From the NCBI RefSeq assembly GCF_000765825.2, contig NZ_JRPE02000002.1, positions 62,001-126,000 of the forward strand: 64,000 nt of DNA, given 5' to 3'. The notes under the pieces were generated by a model. The model did no database searches. It was given only the letters and a program-made list of their open reading frames with translations, and was not told the origin of the DNA. The position numbers and the translations under genes were made by a program. This document shows positions 62,108-64,000 of this stretch, piece after piece. Positions within the stretch are counted from its first letter, which is position 1. Every line of letters starts with the position of its first letter. This DNA is from Helicobacter magdeburgensis. Lineage in GTDB: Bacteria > Campylobacterota > Campylobacteria > Campylobacterales > Helicobacteraceae.

Positions 62108-63760
62108 CTAAAGGCGATTTTTAAGCTTATCGCCAAGTGTAATTTTCTCTTCAGCATTAAAAGCTTTGAGTGTTTCCTTTTCTTTTTGTCGCTCAAGTCG
62201 CTTGATAGACGCTCTCACTTTGTTATTCTCTTCGTCAATGTGAGTGATAACACACTCTATCTTTTGCCCTGAAACAATCTCATCTTTTTTAAGCGGATAA
62301 ATATCATCATTGCGGATAAGGGCTTCCATCTCATCAATCTTCACAAACACGCCAAAATCTTTCACATCAATGACTTTTGCATTTACAACATCATCAACCT
62401 TATGCGTTTTTGCAAACTCTTTAGCCGGAGAATGATCTAAAAGTTTTTTAGACAGAGAGATACGCTCATTTTCCTTATCAATCTTAATGATTTTTACCTC
62501 AATCTCATCGCCAACTTTAAATTCATTCTTACATTTTAACTCTTTATCCCAAAACGCATCTTCATTATGCAATAATCCATCAACGCCATCAAGCTTTACA
62601 AAAGCCCCAAAATCAGTTAGCGTAGCGATTTTACCCTTGATAATCTCGCCCACTTGATGCGTTTTAGCAAACTTAGCAAAAGGCTTATCAAGCAGCCGTT
62701 TCAATGACACACGCAGTCTTTTACTCTCTGTGTCAATCTCAATAATCTCAACATCAATCTCTTGTCCCACGCTCAAATATTGCGAAGGGTGCTTGATATT
62801 CTTATCCCAAGAAATTTCAGAGATATGCAAGAATCCTTCAATATCATTTCCTAAATCCACAAATGCCCCATACGCTTCAATATTACTTACACTCACCTTA
62901 ATCGCATAGCCTACTTCAAGCTCTTTTTCTATCTCTTTCCAAGGGTCATCACCTAGGGCTTTCATAGAGAGTGAAAGTCTGCGTTTTTTCTCATCATAGC
63001 CTAGCACTTTGACAACAACAGCATCACCCTCTTTGAAGTTCTTTACCGGATTCACGGGTCCCTTATGGCTAAGCTCTGTGTAATGCACCAATCCCTCAAT
63101 CCCACCAATATCAACAAAAATACCAAAAGGAGCAATCTTAGCCACTACACCATTTTGCACACCATCATTTTCAAGGAGCTTGCTACTCATATTTTGACGA
63201 TTCACATCATCAAGCTCAAAAAATCTCTTGCGTGAGACTACAATAGAATTATTCTCTCTATCAAGATTCACAATCGCTACTTTGTAAGTTTTACCAATAG
63301 CCTTATCATCTTCACGCACAGCAGAATCTCGGCGTGGCATAAACACATCTACGCCATCATATTCCAAAATAAAGCCACCCTTATTTTTCTTGATGACTTT
63401 TGCTTCAATGACTTTATCCTTATAATCATCTGCTAATTCCGCGATTTTCTCTACAATCTTGTGCATTTTCAACGCCTTTTTATAAGACGCACTTGGTCTG
63501 CCTCGCCCAGAAGTTACAAATACCTCAATCTTATCGCCCTTGTTAAAAAGCAGTTTCCCATTCTCATCTTGAATCTCGCTTAGTCGCAGTGAAGCCTCTA
63601 TCTTTTCATTCGGCACAGCCACCATAGCATATTCATCATTTATCGCTACAATCTCGCCTGTCTGCATTGCTCCACTTACAACCCTACGCTCACTTGCCTC
63701 AAGCATAGCCGCAAAATCTTCTTCGCCTTCCAAGACTACATTATCCAAATTTACTAACAT
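62108..63760 (-). CDS. rpsA: 30S ribosomal protein S1
   Basis: 550 residues with six S1 repeats, for example GIFVDIGGIEGLVHYTELS, GAFVDLGNDIEGFLHISEIS, GAFVKLDGVDGLLHNEDAF, GVFVKIDEMEALIRNDDIY. Binds mRNA during initiation, including structured leaders; in principle it could unwind the element's structured mRNAs. Confidence 0.96.
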   Translation of the reverse strand: MLVNLDNVVLEGEEDFAAMLEASERRVVSGAMQTGEIVAINDEYAMVAVPNEKIEASLRLSEIQDENGKLLFNKGDKIEVFVTSGRGRPSASYKKALKMHKIVEKIAELADDYKDKVIEAKVIKKNKGGFILEYDGVDVFMPRRDSAVREDDKAIGKTYKVAIVNLDRENNSIVVSRKRFFELDDVNRQNMSSKLLENDGVQNGVVAKIAPFGIFVDIGGIEGLVHYTELSHKGPVNPVKNFKEGDAVVVKVLGYDEKKRRLSLSMKALGDDPWKEIEKELEVGYAIKVSVSNIEAYGAFVDLGNDIEGFLHISEISWDKNIKHPSQYLSVGQEIDVEIIEIDTESKRLRVSLKRLLDKPFAKFAKTHQVGEIIKGKIATLTDFGAFVKLDGVDGLLHNEDAFWDKELKCKNEFKVGDEIEVKIIKIDKENERISLSKKLLDHSPAKEFAKTHKVDDVVNAKVIDVKDFGVFVKIDEMEALIRNDDIYPLKKDEIVSGQKIECVITHIDEENNKVRASIKRLERQKEKETLKAFNAEEKITLGDKLKNRL

Positions 63761-63854
63761 TGACGCCCTTTACCTTTTTAAAATTAAAATCCGCTTATTC
63801 TACCAAAGCAAACCTTGCCATAGCTTAAGAATGGCATTGTGTCATAAAAGATTC

Positions 63855-64000
63855 TTAAATTTGTTCTATTTTTGCCACAACATTTTGAATAATCCAATCC
63901 GGAGTAGAAGCTCCCGCGCTAACTCCACATAGTTTCTTATTTTCAAACCACGCCTTTTCTAGCTCATTTTCATCTTCTACCAAATAGCTATTCTCACAAT
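63855..64000 (-). CDS. ispH: IspH, C-terminal part (rest outside window)
   Basis: 47 residues visible, ending in CGVSAGASTPDWIIQNVVAKIEQI, the typical C-terminal Fe-S Cys and SAGASTP motif of 4-hydroxy-3-methylbut-2-enyl diphosphate reductase. Position next to rpsA matches HP0400. The 5' part lies beyond 64000. Confidence 0.88.
   Translation of the reverse strand, partial: CENSYLVEDENELEKAWFENKKLCGVSAGASTPDWIIQNVVAKIEQI

Overview
The window suggests a non-pylori (enterohepatic-type) Helicobacter or a close relative. The DNA is low in GC. Several gene neighbourhoods match H. pylori: arsR-arsS-hemB, flgR-HP0702-gyrA, serA-HP0398-rpsA-ispH, a hefABC-like efflux operon and a ddl/murF block. Others match Campylobacter: ctpA-purC-purS-purQ-(unknown)-plsC and a selenocysteine formate dehydrogenase operon. 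Purine synthesis genes and a selenoprotein FdhA argue against H. pylori itself.

Region 1 (1-17452) is an integrated phage- or plasmid-like element ending at the 3' end of a tRNA-Ala(GGC) gene. It carries more than 25 mostly small, mostly unrecognised plus-strand genes. Recognisable ones are an Fe-S RecB/Cas4-like nuclease, a Bet (RecT/Red-beta) annealing protein, a TOPRIM primase whose CHC2-like zinc ligands are lost, an HD hydrolase, a MazF-type toxin with a putative antitoxin, and a minus-strand VapBC pair. Its outstanding property is structural. Nearly every stretch of plus strand, coding and non-coding, can fold into consecutive local hairpins of 6-14 bp. Many stems keep G.U pairs on the plus (mRNA) strand, and several have UUCG or GNRA loops. 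In front of gene blocks lie repeated structured leaders in at least two families, often with the Shine-Dalgarno in a hairpin loop just before the ATG. One 525-nt non-coding stretch (9860-10384) has long-range stems. By eye the pattern stops at 17141/17157 and is not evident in the chromosomal genes or in vapBC. This is the strongest candidate here for an undescribed system.

Region 2 (17453-32320) is core chromosome: tRNA-Ala, then on the minus strand plsC, an SH3/BatD-like protein, purQ, purS, purC, a CtpA protease and a degenerate protease-like protein. On the plus strand follow a cyclophilin, a YajR-like MFS exporter, a TtcA-like tRNA thiolase, two small proteins, a putative terminated RNA, the acid-response two-component system arsRS, hemB, a methyltransferase-like protein and a YebC-family regulator.

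Region 3 (32553-53557) is mostly minus strand: an M15 peptidase, a TolC/MFP/RND efflux operon, a complete formate dehydrogenase operon (ferredoxin, TorD-like chaperone, Tat peptide, fdhA with in-frame UGA=Sec plus a SECIS-like hairpin, fdhB, fdhC, fdhD), flgR, an HP0702-like protein and gyrA. A plus-strand LysE exporter follows, then an ankyrin protein and a HIT protein.

Region 4 (53602-64000) is a minus-strand block: murF with an N-terminal membrane domain, acylphosphatase, an alpha/beta hydrolase, ddl, uvrA, serA, an HP0398-like protein, rpsA and the 3' end of ispH.
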